64,000 nucleotides of DNA. Source: Alphaproteobacteria bacterium UBA6178 (GTDB taxonomy: Bacteria; Pseudomonadota; Alphaproteobacteria; Rickettsiales; UBA3002). Made by a program: the position numbers and the translations under genes. Positions 20,002-28,618 of this stretch are shown piece after piece. Position 1 is the first letter of the stretch. The number at the start of each line of letters is the position of its first letter. The DNA is taken from NCBI GenBank assembly GCA_002422205.1, contig DITS01000034.1:28902-92901 (forward strand), given 5' to 3'. Under the pieces are notes generated by a model that did no database searches, was not told the origin of the DNA, and saw only the letters and a program-made list of their open reading frames with translations.

Positions 20002-21492
20002 CTAACTAATTACACTATTTTTCAACTTGCGGCGCGCAACCGACGAAGGAATATTGAGCAGCTCCCGATATTTAGCCACCGTCCGGCGGGCAATATCAAT
20101 ATTTTTATCTTTCAATAGAGTAACAAGGGTATCATCGGATAAAATAGCATCCGCCGATTCATTATCAATCAGCTGCTTGATAAAATACATCACGGTTTTA
20201 CTCGATATATCCTCTGAACCAGACGAAGAGCCCACCGAAGAGGTAAAGAAATATTTTAACTCAAAAATCCCGCGCGGCGTCGCCATAAACTTATTGGTCG
20301 TCACACGGCTCACCGTGCTTTCATGCAAATCAACCTGCAAGGCAATGTCTTTTAATGTTAAAGGCTTCAAAAACTGAATGCCATAGAGCAAAAAATTCTC
20401 CTGCTGTTTCACCAGTTCCGTGCTCACCTTCAAAATCGTCTGCGCACGCTGATCCAGTGCCTTCACCAGCCAATTCGCCTGTGATAGCTGTTCCGATAAA
20501 TATTTTTTTTCCGCCTTATCGCGGGTTTTCGTATCTAGCTCCTGAAAATAATGTTGATCGAGCAATACGCGCGGCAATGCGTCATGATTCAGTTCAATCT
20601 GCCACTGCCCGCCCTTGCCGCCGCGCACAAACACATCCGGTATCACCGGCTGCGCCAGATCATGAATAAACTCCCGCGCCGGATAAGGGTTCAGCGTGCG
20701 GATTTGTTTCAGCATATCATGAAAATCCTCGGCACTGGCCCCACACCTCGCCTGCAATCCCTGCAAATCGCCTTTTTCCATCAAATGAATATGCTCGATC
20801 ATGCTTTGCATCATCGGGTCAAACCAGTCCCGCTCCTTAAGCTGAATGCTCAAGCACTCCTTTAAATTCCGTGCAAAAATGCCGCTAGGGTCAAATTGCT
20901 GTAACCTTGCAATCGTTGCTTCAATCAATGCCGCATCGGCTCCCAACTGCTCAGCAAGCGCTGATGTCTCCTCACGTAAATACCCGCCCTCGTCCAGCAA
21001 ATCGAGCAGTTGCACTGCCACCAACCGCATTTTCGGCTCTTCAATATCCACCTGCAACTGGCTCAGCAAATGCTCTCTAAGCGTTACATCTGACGATAAC
21101 GTCTGCTCCAGCGAGGCCTGCTCACCATCATAGCCCGAGGCGTGCGGGCTGCGCTCATGCCGGTCAACGCTCACCCGCGATGAGCTATAATCACTGCCTT
21201 CTTCATTGCTCTGCCAGCCATCGCCATAATTGCTGTCGAGCTCCGTGTCCGAGCTGTTATTATCCACCCTGTCCGCATCGGCAGGGCTGGCAAAGGATTC
21301 GGTCATTTCAGGCTGTGGCTCCGGCGGGGCAGTCTCTTCTGCCGCAAGCAACGGATTGCGCTCGATTTCTTCCTCGACAAATGCCGACAGCTCCAATGCC
21401 GATAATTGCAACAGCTTAATAGACTGCTGCAATTGCTGCGTCATCACGAGCGACTGACCCTGCCGTAATTCAAGCCTTTGCGATGGTTTCAT
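20002..21492 (-). CDS. rpoN: RNA polymerase sigma-54 factor
   Basis: Sigma-54 of 496 aa, directing transcription from -24/-12 promoters with AAA+ activators. The N-terminal Gln/Leu-rich activator-response region (SLVMTQQLQQSIKLLQLS, ~13-32), an acidic low-complexity region II (~55-120), the core-binding domain, the HTH and the C-terminal RpoN box (ARRTVAKYRE) are all visible. It follows lptB by 48 nt. A near-consensus sigma-54 promoter is found at 39480-39495. Confidence 0.96.
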   Translation of the reverse strand: MKPSQRLELRQGQSLVMTQQLQQSIKLLQLSALELSAFVEEEIERNPLLAAEETAPPEPQPEMTESFASPADADRVDNNSSDTELDSNYGDGWQSNEEGSDYSSSRVSVDRHERSPHASGYDGEQASLEQTLSSDVTLREHLLSQLQVDIEEPKMRLVAVQLLDLLDEGGYLREETSALAEQLGADAALIEATIARLQQFDPSGIFARNLKECLSIQLKERDWFDPMMQSMIEHIHLMEKGDLQGLQARCGASAEDFHDMLKQIRTLNPYPAREFIHDLAQPVIPDVFVRGGKGGQWQIELNHDALPRVLLDQHYFQELDTKTRDKAEKKYLSEQLSQANWLVKALDQRAQTILKVSTELVKQQENFLLYGIQFLKPLTLKDIALQVDLHESTVSRVTTNKFMATPRGIFELKYFFTSSVGSSSGSEDISSKTVMYFIKQLIDNESADAILSDDTLVTLLKDKNIDIARRTVAKYRELLNIPSSVARRKLKNSVIS

Positions 21493-21540
21493 GCAAGGAT
21501 TGTACCATAACTATTGTGAAGGTCACGCAATGATTAATAA

Positions 21541-22371
21541 TTAAACGCTAAAGCTTTCACCCAAATACACGCGGCGCACCTCGCGGTTATTCACAATCTC
21601 CGCAGGCGTGCCTTCCATTAGCACGGTACCATCATGAATAATATAGCTACGGTCAATAATATCGAGCGTCTCGCGCACATTATGGTCGGTAATCAATACC
21701 CCAATGCCACGATCTTTTAAATGCGACACCAAATCACGCACCTCGCCAATCGCAATCGGGTCAATCCCTGCCAGCGGCTCATCGAGCAGAATAAACGAGG
21801 GCCGACTAGCCAGCGCCCGCGCAATTTCCACCCGCCGACGCTCGCCACCTGATAAGGCAATCGCTGGCGACAACCGTAAATGCGTAATCGAAAATTCGGC
21901 CAATAATTCATCCAGCAATAATTGTCGGCGTTGTGGCTCCGACTCGCAGACCTCCAGCACCGCCATAATATTCTGCTCCACCGTCATCCCCCGAAAGATC
22001 GAGGCTTCCTGTGGTAAATACCCAATGCCTAGCCGCGCCCGCCGATACATCGGCAACGCCGTAATATCCGTACCATCCAAACTAATGGTCCCATAATCGG
22101 GCTGCACCAAACCGGTAATCATATAAAAACAGGTGGTTTTCCCTGCGCCGTTTGGCCCCAAAAGCCCCACCGCTTCCCCACGGTTCAGCTTCAGACTGAC
22201 ATTGCGCACCACGGGCCGCTTGGCATATTGTTTGCCAATATTGGCAATGCTCAGGCCCGATTGCGTCTCGATTAATGTCGGCATATCACCTTTTTGTGGC
22301 TGCAACTCAATCGGCGGCTTCTGACGAAGGTCGCGTCTATGGCTAGGCTGCGCCCATGGCCACCAGCTCAT
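21541..22371 (-). CDS. lptB: LPS export ABC transporter ATP-binding protein
   Basis: ATPase of the LptB2FG transporter that extracts LPS from the inner membrane. Walker A GPNGAGKTT, signature LSGGERRRVEIARAL, Walker B FILLDEPLAGIDP and the switch His (LITDHNVRE) are present. The frame is open to 22398, but the ATG at 22371 has an AAGGA site and follows the lptA stop by one base, giving 276 aa. That leaves a ~40-residue basic extension before the ABC domain; a later ATG at 22284 would give the standard length. Confidence 0.93.
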   Translation of the reverse strand: MSWWPWAQPSHRRDLRQKPPIELQPQKGDMPTLIETQSGLSIANIGKQYAKRPVVRNVSLKLNRGEAVGLLGPNGAGKTTCFYMITGLVQPDYGTISLDGTDITALPMYRRARLGIGYLPQEASIFRGMTVEQNIMAVLEVCESEPQRRQLLLDELLAEFSITHLRLSPAIALSGGERRRVEIARALASRPSFILLDEPLAGIDPIAIGEVRDLVSHLKDRGIGVLITDHNVRETLDIIDRSYIIHDGTVLMEGTPAEIVNNREVRRVYLGESFSV

Positions 22372-22372
22372 A

Positions 22373-22906
22373 CTAATTTCCTTCTTTTTTGGGAACAAAC
22401 AGCCCTCTCACGCGGCCACTCCCCGTTGTGGTGCCATCCGTAGACAACGCCGAACCCGACAAAACGCTTTTACCGGATTTGAGATTATAGGTGAGTTGCG
22501 TCCCTTTGAGAATGTTTTTCTCCCGCGTCAGCACCACATCGCCTTGCATATTAATCTGCTCGCGTCCCACATCATACACCGCGCGCTCACCACGCGCCGT
22601 TTCATCAGGGCTGGCAAAAAACACCCCACCATCCGCTTCAATGCTCGATATACCTTGCGCCACGCTCCCCGCGCCCGCCGATTCATTCCCACCTTTATAA
22701 TGCACAATCATCCGTGCGGATTTCATATTGATATTACCCTGCACCGCCTGCACATTACCCACAAAAATCGCTTTCTGCTCCTGCTGATACACTTCCAGCG
22801 TATCCGCTGTAATCTCAATCGGCTGGTCGCTATCGGCCTGCAGGCTTTGCGCCCACACCGGCGACGCCACCGCCCATATCATCACCATCAAAACACTCAG
22901 CCGCAT
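22373..22906 (-). CDS. lptA: lipopolysaccharide transport periplasmic protein LptA
   Basis: Periplasmic bridge protein of about 177 aa that carries LPS across to the outer membrane. A cleavable signal peptide (about residues 1-19, ending PVWA-QS) is followed by OstA-type beta-jellyroll repeats (EITADTLEVYQQEQKAIFVGNVQAV). The ATG at 22906 has a GGGGGG ribosome site; a start 5 codons earlier overlaps lptC. Gene order lptC-lptA-lptB supports the call. Confidence 0.92.
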   Translation of the reverse strand: MRLSVLMVMIWAVASPVWAQSLQADSDQPIEITADTLEVYQQEQKAIFVGNVQAVQGNINMKSARMIVHYKGGNESAGAGSVAQGISSIEADGGVFFASPDETARGERAVYDVGREQINMQGDVVLTREKNILKGTQLTYNLKSGKSVLSGSALSTDGTTTGSGRVRGLFVPKKEGN

Positions 22907-22907
22907 A

Positions 22908-23567
22908 TTATCCCCCCACATTCACAATCAACTTCACCCCGCCGGTAAAGCGCAGCACTTTTTCATTATTCTGCCAGTCAAACGCCTGCGCATGGATTTG
23001 CCCCATCGGTCCCTGCCCGTTAATCGGCTGCATGCCGCTGGCCACGCGCCTGCTCATATCAATATCGATCGACTCGGTCACAAACTCATATCCCTGATCA
23101 TGAAACAACGTCACATTACCATTCAGCGTCATAAATTTTTTCTCGGTCTCCAGTTTGCCCTGCTTCGACGTCATCGAAAGCCAGGTGCCTTCATGCGTAA
23201 AAATATCGGCTTGCACATTTGCCAGCACAATGGTTTTTTCATCTTCCTGCATCGCCGAATCCGCCGTCACCGTATAAGGCTGGTTATTATCATCCACCCC
23301 CTGAAAACGCGGATTGGTCATTACTGGTAGCGCGTCACTTCTATCGCCCAGCGTCGTAAAGGCAATCCGCAATCCCGCATTATCCGCCTCCAGCGCCGGA
23401 ATCACAATAATGGTCAGCATCAATATCAGCGACACCACACCCAGCCCGATTTTGCTAAACGCCACAAAACGCGTATACCGCCCGATCGACGAAAGTAGTT
23501 TGCTGGTATCACGGTTAATCCAGCGCGAATGATGCTTGCCGGTAATCGGCTTATGGATCGTCGCCAT
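22908..23567 (-). CDS. lptC: LPS export system protein LptC
   Basis: Bitopic membrane protein of 219 aa that passes LPS from LptBFG to LptA. It has a basic cytoplasmic N terminus, one membrane helix at about residues 38-60, and a periplasmic OstA-like domain (NQPYTVTADSAMQEDEK; later LNGNVTLFHDQGYEFVTES). It directly abuts kdsD (no gap) and precedes lptA. Confidence 0.92.
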   Translation of the reverse strand: MATIHKPITGKHHSRWINRDTSKLLSSIGRYTRFVAFSKIGLGVVSLILMLTIIVIPALEADNAGLRIAFTTLGDRSDALPVMTNPRFQGVDDNNQPYTVTADSAMQEDEKTIVLANVQADIFTHEGTWLSMTSKQGKLETEKKFMTLNGNVTLFHDQGYEFVTESIDIDMSRRVASGMQPINGQGPMGQIHAQAFDWQNNEKVLRFTGGVKLIVNVGG

Positions 23568-24545
23568 TTACATCACCCCCGCACGCAGGCAATCATGGAT
23601 ATGTAAAATTCCGATAGGATGATTCGCCTCATCGACAACAAACAAACAAGTAATCGATTTCTGGTTCATGATACCCAGCGCTTCCGCTGCCAGATGGTGA
23701 GGCCGTATTGTCACCGGATGCGCATTCATCACCGCACTCGCCTGCTTTTTCAGCAACCCGTCCCCCATGTGCCGGCGCAAATCCCCGTCGGTAATCACTC
23801 CCTGCAATACCTTGTCGGCCACCACGCCTAAACACCCGAATCGCTTGGCTGTCATTTCGATGAGCGCTTGCTCCATTATCATATCACTTGCCACGAGTGG
23901 CAGCTCCTGCGTGCCATGCATCAGATTCTCCACACGCAAAAAAGCCTTGCCCAGTTTGCCCCCCGGATGAAACACATTAAAATCCTCTGGTGTAAAACCT
24001 TTGCGTTCCAGCAGCGCCATCGCCAGCGCATCGCCATAAGCCAGCATCATCACCGTCGAGGTGGTCGGCGCGCCGGTAGGCGACGCTTCAGGCACTTCCG
24101 GCAATATAATCGCATGATCTGCCGATTCCACCAATGTAGAGCTGCTCCTACGTACCAGCGCAATCAATGGAATACTGAAACGTCGAGTATAGGCAATCAT
24201 ATCCTGCAACTCGGCAGTCTCACCCGAATTCGACAACAGCATCACCGCATCATCTGTGGTAATCATCCCCAGATCGCCATGGCTGGCCTCCGCAGGGTGC
24301 ACAAACTGCGCCGGTGTACCCGTCGATGCCAAAGTCGCCACAATCTTGCGCGCAATATGCCCGCTTTTACCCATCCCACTGACAATCAGACGGCCTTTCA
24401 GCTGCGCCACGCATTCCACTACCGCCACAAAGCCCGCATCCAACGCGCCAGATAACGCTTCAAGACCCGCAATCTCCTGCGCAATAACCGCTTGTGCGCA
24501 ACGGATATCCTTCTCAGCCTGCGATATATTAGATTGGCGTAACAT
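23568..24545 (-). CDS. kdsD: D-arabinose-5-phosphate isomerase
   Basis: Converts ribulose-5-phosphate to arabinose-5-phosphate, the first step of Kdo synthesis for LPS core. The 325 aa hold an N-terminal SIS sugar-isomerase domain (SGMGKSGHIARKIVATLASTG, ~57-77) and two CBS domains (~205-325). Linked to lptC-lptA-lptB, the standard alphaproteobacterial LPS supply and export order. Confidence 0.95.
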   Translation of the reverse strand: MLRQSNISQAEKDIRCAQAVIAQEIAGLEALSGALDAGFVAVVECVAQLKGRLIVSGMGKSGHIARKIVATLASTGTPAQFVHPAEASHGDLGMITTDDAVMLLSNSGETAELQDMIAYTRRFSIPLIALVRRSSSTLVESADHAIILPEVPEASPTGAPTTSTVMMLAYGDALAMALLERKGFTPEDFNVFHPGGKLGKAFLRVENLMHGTQELPLVASDMIMEQALIEMTAKRFGCLGVVADKVLQGVITDGDLRRHMGDGLLKKQASAVMNAHPVTIRPHHLAAEALGIMNQKSITCLFVVDEANHPIGILHIHDCLRAGVM

Positions 24546-24589
24546 AGAACCTCTGCGGGTTATACGGCCTCCGGTGCCGCAATCCTTTT

Positions 24590-25222
24590 TTAGCTGTGCG
24601 CAAAAATATCAATTTCAGCCCAGCCTGCCAGATCAAGCTCGGCGCGTACCGGCAAGCACGCCATCGTCAGCAACGCAAGCTCCATACGATCCTCACGCGC
24701 TAAACGAACATTCAGCGCATCGCGCAGCTGATGCAGATATAATACATCCGCCGCCGCATAATCAAGCTGCTCGGGCAATAATTCCTCAGCACCCCAATCC
24801 GACGATTGCTGCATCTTCGAAATATCCTGCCCGATCAATTCTTTGCATATCTCTTTAAATCCATGCCGCTCGGTATAGGTACGGCACAAGCGCGACGCAA
24901 TTTTGGTGCAATAAACCGGCGCCACCTGAATTCCCAGATAATGCTTCAATATCGCCAAATCAAATCGCGCAAAATGAAAAAGCTTAGTACGCTCAGCATC
25001 TTCCAGCAGCGCTTTCAGGTTGGGTGCATCCGTTTGCCCCTTTGTAATCTGAACAATATGCACATCGCCTTGACCATCCGTAAGCTGCACCACGCACAGC
25101 CGGTCACGATTGGTTTGCAGCCCCATGGCCTCCGTATCAACAGCAATATCCCCCACAAAGGTTAATCCCGTTGGCAAATCGCCTTTATGCAGATGGTTAG
25201 GAATAATCGCCTCCCGATTCAT
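24590..25222 (-). CDS. rnd: ribonuclease D-like 3'-5' exonuclease (DEDD family)
   Basis: About 210 aa comprising only the DEDDy exonuclease domain: DTEAMG (exo I), FHFARFDLAIL (exo II) and LDYAAADVLYLHQLR (exo III). There is no HRDC domain, so it matches the short RNase D proteins common in alphaproteobacteria, likely trimming stable RNA 3' ends. An alternative GTG start at 25234 is in frame; neither has a clear ribosome site. It lies 44 nt upstream of kdsD. Confidence 0.85.
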   Translation of the reverse strand: MNREAIIPNHLHKGDLPTGLTFVGDIAVDTEAMGLQTNRDRLCVVQLTDGQGDVHIVQITKGQTDAPNLKALLEDAERTKLFHFARFDLAILKHYLGIQVAPVYCTKIASRLCRTYTERHGFKEICKELIGQDISKMQQSSDWGAEELLPEQLDYAAADVLYLHQLRDALNVRLAREDRMELALLTMACLPVRAELDLAGWAEIDIFAHS

Positions 25223-25312
25223 TAATACATACACACTTTAATGTCAGAAATGGCACATATCCCCCTACCAGACAAGGTTTTTGTTCATAAACCCTGTATG
25301 TATAGGACATAA

Positions 25313-25342
25313 AAAAAGCCCCGCACCAAGGCGGGGCTTTTT
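25313..25342 (-). terminator. rho-independent terminator of the phasin gene
   Basis: Strong GC stem (AAAAAGCCCCGC paired with GCGGGGCTTTTT, 6-nt loop) 23 nt beyond the phasin stop, with a seven-T run on the minus strand. The T run on the plus strand is also long enough for bidirectional action, but no plus-strand gene approaches it. Confidence 0.92.
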
Positions 25343-25364
25343 AAAAATACATAGTAAGGAAGCG

Positions 25365-26027
25365 TTACGCAGCTTCCGACAATGTTTTGCTCAAACGCTG
25401 AGCGGTAGCGCTCGCGCATTCATTCAGCGGCTCCGAAACATGCGAAGCACAGTTAAACATCATCTCAGACATTTTAACCGATTCACTGAAGAAATTATCC
25501 AGATTGGTTTTCATCAGCTTGCTTTGCAGGTCGAACATATCGTTCAGAGTGCGGCAGCCAAACAGCTCTTTCGACAGCTCAACATTTTGCGAGAAAGATT
25601 TGTTAGCATAACTGAACAATTCAGCACCCATCGTTTTAGAAGCATTCACAGCAATGCCGCTTGCTTCAACACAAGCATCCACATTGTCTTTGCCCAGCGA
25701 AAAGATTTCATTCAGCGAGCGGCTGGCCGCATCGGCCTGCTTCGACAATTGTGCCGTGCTTTGTTGACCCATGCCCATAAACTTCGAAGCATCAATCGGC
25801 GAGCCTGCAAACATTTGCTTCATCGCATTGGTGCTCAAGCTCATCACATCATCTGCAACGCTTACGCTACGCTTAACATTCGCTGCTGCGGTACGCGTCG
25901 TCGCTTGCGCTTGATTCTTAGCTACGGTGGTAGCGCGTTTAGCGGTACGGTTTACTTTTTTAGCGGTGGCATTGCGAGCAGATTTGGGTTTGCTGCGAGC
26001 CGATGATTTCTTAGCTGTCTTAGCCAT
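25365..26027 (-). CDS. phasin family protein with basic N-terminal tail
   Basis: 220-residue phasin, expected to coat polyhydroxyalkanoate granules. Residues ~75-215 form the helical Phasin_2-type domain (LNEIFSLGKDNVDACVEAS; SQNVELSKELFGCRTLNDMFDLQ). The first ~55 residues are Lys/Arg/Ala/Thr-rich and histone-like, resembling the DNA-binding tails of PhaF or PhaM but at the N terminus. It is a single-gene unit with a near-consensus promoter and a terminator. No PHA synthase lies in the window. Confidence 0.88.
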   Translation of the reverse strand: MAKTAKKSSARSKPKSARNATAKKVNRTAKRATTVAKNQAQATTRTAAANVKRSVSVADDVMSLSTNAMKQMFAGSPIDASKFMGMGQQSTAQLSKQADAASRSLNEIFSLGKDNVDACVEASGIAVNASKTMGAELFSYANKSFSQNVELSKELFGCRTLNDMFDLQSKLMKTNLDNFFSESVKMSEMMFNCASHVSEPLNECASATAQRLSKTLSEAA

Positions 26028-26060
26028 AAATATTCTCCTAAGTAAGATCTAAACATATAT

Positions 26061-26071
26061 TGCAATGCAGC
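26061..26071. promoter_or_regulatory. operator-like repeat, phasin promoter (downstream copy)
   Basis: TGCAATGCAGC just downstream of the phasin -10 box, covering the expected transcription start. It is nearly identical to the copy at 26133-26143. PhaR-type repressors bind TGC/GCA-rich sites of this kind at phasin promoters, so an autoregulated PHA operator is a reasonable guess. Confidence 0.5.
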
Positions 26072-26072
26072 G

Positions 26073-26101
26073 AATATAGTAAGAACAACTTTAAGTGTCA
26101 A
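26073..26101 (-). promoter_or_regulatory. near-consensus sigma-70 promoter of the phasin gene
   Basis: On the minus strand: TTGACA (26096-26101), a 17-bp spacer, then TATATT (26073-26078). This is the best housekeeping promoter match in the window and implies strong expression, as is usual for phasins. Confidence 0.85.
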
Positions 26102-26132
26102 GTCTAGGTCTCTCACTAAATTTGATTTTTTG

Positions 26133-26143
26133 TGCATTGCAGC
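26133..26143. promoter_or_regulatory. operator-like repeat, phasin promoter (upstream copy)
   Basis: TGCATTGCAGC, one base different from and in the same orientation as 26061-26071; centre-to-centre distance is 72 bp. The two copies flank the phasin promoter. Confidence 0.45.
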
Positions 26144-26220
26144 AATAAAGCCACACTTTATATAAAAAAGCAATAAAAGATGTTTTCAATTCAGCAGCGA
26201 ATGATTAAGTTACGCGCACC

Positions 26221-26610
26221 ATGAAAGAAACAACCATACACCCCATTAAAAGCACGGAAACCAAGGCCCATTCGCTGGCGTCTTTACAAGAGCTTTTGGG
26301 CATGGATGCAAGCAACGATGAATGCAGCTATACAGACCTGCACCACAACATTGTGACCCTCCTGCAACTGCACGATACGTTACAGCGCAAATCCGACATC
26401 GACAGCCGCGATATTGATCGCCTGATGAGCTACATCGACAAGCTCGAACATGATATCAATGCCGTGCAACATTCACTGGCATGGCGGGTGGGATATCGTG
26501 TCGTCACCCTCGCCAAAAAGCTGCTCGGTCGCGGCAGCAATAAGCACGCATTCGAGCACATGAACCAAACCTTCACCATCTATCATCATTGGAAAAAAGC
26601 GCGTGGCTAA
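26221..26610 (+). CDS. small helical protein paired with a glycosyltransferase
   Basis: 129-residue protein of no recognised family. The middle (~45-85) is helical and coiled-coil-like, followed by SLAWRVGYRVVTLAKKLLGR (~87-106). That pattern resembles the SxxWRxTxPLR-type segment found next to rhamnan/O-antigen glycosyltransferase domains. It overlaps the next gene by 8 nt, so they are translationally coupled; it may be a detached scaffold or membrane-docking module for that enzyme. No ribosome site is obvious before the ATG. Confidence 0.65.
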   Translation: MKETTIHPIKSTETKAHSLASLQELLGMDASNDECSYTDLHHNIVTLLQLHDTLQRKSDIDSRDIDRLMSYIDKLEHDINAVQHSLAWRVGYRVVTLAKKLLGRGSNKHAFEHMNQTFTIYHHWKKARG

Positions 26611-28618
26611 AAAACCGATTCTCTATCCTATTTCGCAGCCTAGCCTGTGCGTCGTCATCTGCGTCCATAACGCACCCGACTATGTTGCCATTTGCATCGA
26701 GTCCGTACTCAAACACACCAGCGGCGATTATGATTTGGTTCTGGTCAATGACGGCTCCGCCGCGCAAACCACTAATATATTGAAAGCCTATCAGCGCGAC
26801 TATCCACATATCCGCATGGTGCATCACGCACAGGCCAAAGGCTACACCAAAGCCGCCAACGCCGGACTGCACGCCTCTAATGCCGACTATACCATCCTGC
26901 TCAACAGCGACACCATCGTCAGCCCACACTGGGCCGAACGCATTATAGCTTGCGGCGAAAGCGACAAAACCATCGGCATCATTGGCCCGCTCTCCAACGC
27001 CGCCACCTACCAATCCGTCCCCTTCGTTTTCGACGATCGCGGGCACTGGAAACAAAACGAACTGCAAGGCGATGTCACCGTCGCCTCTTATGCAGAAGCG
27101 ATCAACCGCGTCGCATTAAAATCCTATCCCCGCGTACCCGTTGCAAACGGGTTTTGCTTCGCCGTTAAACGCAAAACCATCGACGCGATCGGTTACCTCG
27201 ACGAGGAAACTTTCCCGCGCGGCTACGGCGAAGAAAATGACTATTGCCTGCGCGCCGCCGATGCCGGATTCGAAATCGCCATCGCCGACAATGCCTATGT
27301 CTATCACGCCACATCGAAAAGCTTTGGCGTCAAAAGCCGCGAAGAGCTCACCCGCAGCGCCCACCACGCCATCCGGTCCAAATACAGCGAATCACGACTC
27401 AACGAAATCGACACCGCCCTGCGCAATCATCCGCAAATGGATCAGGTGCGCCAGCGCGTGCATGATTATGTGCATAATTGCCTCGCCCTCACCACCAAGG
27501 TCAATGCCGATTTCAGCAAACCAAACCAACACATGGCGGTGCTGTTTTTACTGCCCGATTGCAGTGCCAAATCCGGCGGCACGCAAGTCATTGTCGAAAC
27601 CGCGCGCGGCTTAAACGCCATCGGCGTGCATGTGCGCATCGCCGCCAAAGAATCCATCCGCAAAGAATACGAACAATTCTTTCCTGCCGACACGCATTTA
27701 TTTCTTTATTACCGCAAACCATCCGAGCTGCTCACTGCCGCCCACGCTTTCGATGTGGCGATTGCGACCATCTTTCATTCCGCCGCGATTCTGCAAGACA
27801 TCATCAAAATTTACCCGCATATCATGCCCGCCTATTACGTGCAGGATTACGAACCCTTCTTCCTCGATGCACACCCCAAATTGCAGCAACAGGCAGTCGA
27901 AAGCTACACGCTGATCGCCCATAATAATCTCTTTGCGCTCAGCCCATGGGTGGTGCAAACCCTCAAAGATAAACATCAATCGCAGGTCCATAAAATATGG
28001 GGCAGCCTCGACCAGTCGTTATTCTTCCCTGATTATGCACCACGCAACAGCGCCAAAACAACCATCAGCGCCATGGTCCGCCCCGATACGCATTGGCGCG
28101 GCCCCGAACAAACCATGCGCGTGCTCAAAAAACTGCACGACAAATACGGCGATACCATCGCCATCCGCATCTTCGGCTGCGATAATAGCCAACTCGATTT
28201 ATACAATCTCGATAGCAATTTTGAATTCAGCAATTACGGTGTTTTAGGCCGCTACGACGTTGCCGCCTGCCTGCGCAGCAGCGATATATTCCTCGACCTC
28301 TCCACCTTTCAGGCCTTTGGCCGCACCGCGCTTGAGGCCATGGCCTGCGGCTGCGCCGTCATCGCCCCCATCGAAGGTGGCGTCCATGATTTTGGTGAGC
28401 ATGGTGAAAATATTCTGCAAGTTGACACCGCCGATGAAAGCGCCTGCCTAAACGCAGCCAGCGAGCTAATCGAGGATACCGCCCTGCGCCAGCACTTACG
28501 CGAGCGCGCCATTGCCAAAGGCATGGAATATTCCATCCATCGCAGCACCCTGTCATTCCTGCAACTCATGTATCAGCTCAAAAGCGAGCATAAGGCTAAG
28601 CGCCAAAACGCCGCTTAG
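26603..28618 (+). CDS. two-domain glycosyltransferase (GT2 + GT4)
   Basis: 671 aa. The N-terminal GT2 domain (~12-270) shows VVICVHNAPDYVAICIESV, LVNDGS and the metal-binding LLNSDT motif. The C-terminal GT4-type domain (~310-650) ends with FGRTALEAMACGCAVIAPIEGG, the nucleotide-sugar-binding EX7E region. Such fusions build surface polysaccharides; the sugar specificity cannot be read. It is coupled to the upstream small protein. Its stop overlaps that of the convergent ABC ATPase gene by 4 nt. Confidence 0.88.
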   Translation: MAKKPILYPISQPSLCVVICVHNAPDYVAICIESVLKHTSGDYDLVLVNDGSAAQTTNILKAYQRDYPHIRMVHHAQAKGYTKAANAGLHASNADYTILLNSDTIVSPHWAERIIACGESDKTIGIIGPLSNAATYQSVPFVFDDRGHWKQNELQGDVTVASYAEAINRVALKSYPRVPVANGFCFAVKRKTIDAIGYLDEETFPRGYGEENDYCLRAADAGFEIAIADNAYVYHATSKSFGVKSREELTRSAHHAIRSKYSESRLNEIDTALRNHPQMDQVRQRVHDYVHNCLALTTKVNADFSKPNQHMAVLFLLPDCSAKSGGTQVIVETARGLNAIGVHVRIAAKESIRKEYEQFFPADTHLFLYYRKPSELLTAAHAFDVAIATIFHSAAILQDIIKIYPHIMPAYYVQDYEPFFLDAHPKLQQQAVESYTLIAHNNLFALSPWVVQTLKDKHQSQVHKIWGSLDQSLFFPDYAPRNSAKTTISAMVRPDTHWRGPEQTMRVLKKLHDKYGDTIAIRIFGCDNSQLDLYNLDSNFEFSNYGVLGRYDVAACLRSSDIFLDLSTFQAFGRTALEAMACGCAVIAPIEGGVHDFGEHGENILQVDTADESACLNAASELIEDTALRQHLRERAIAKGMEYSIHRSTLSFLQLMYQLKSEHKAKRQNAA

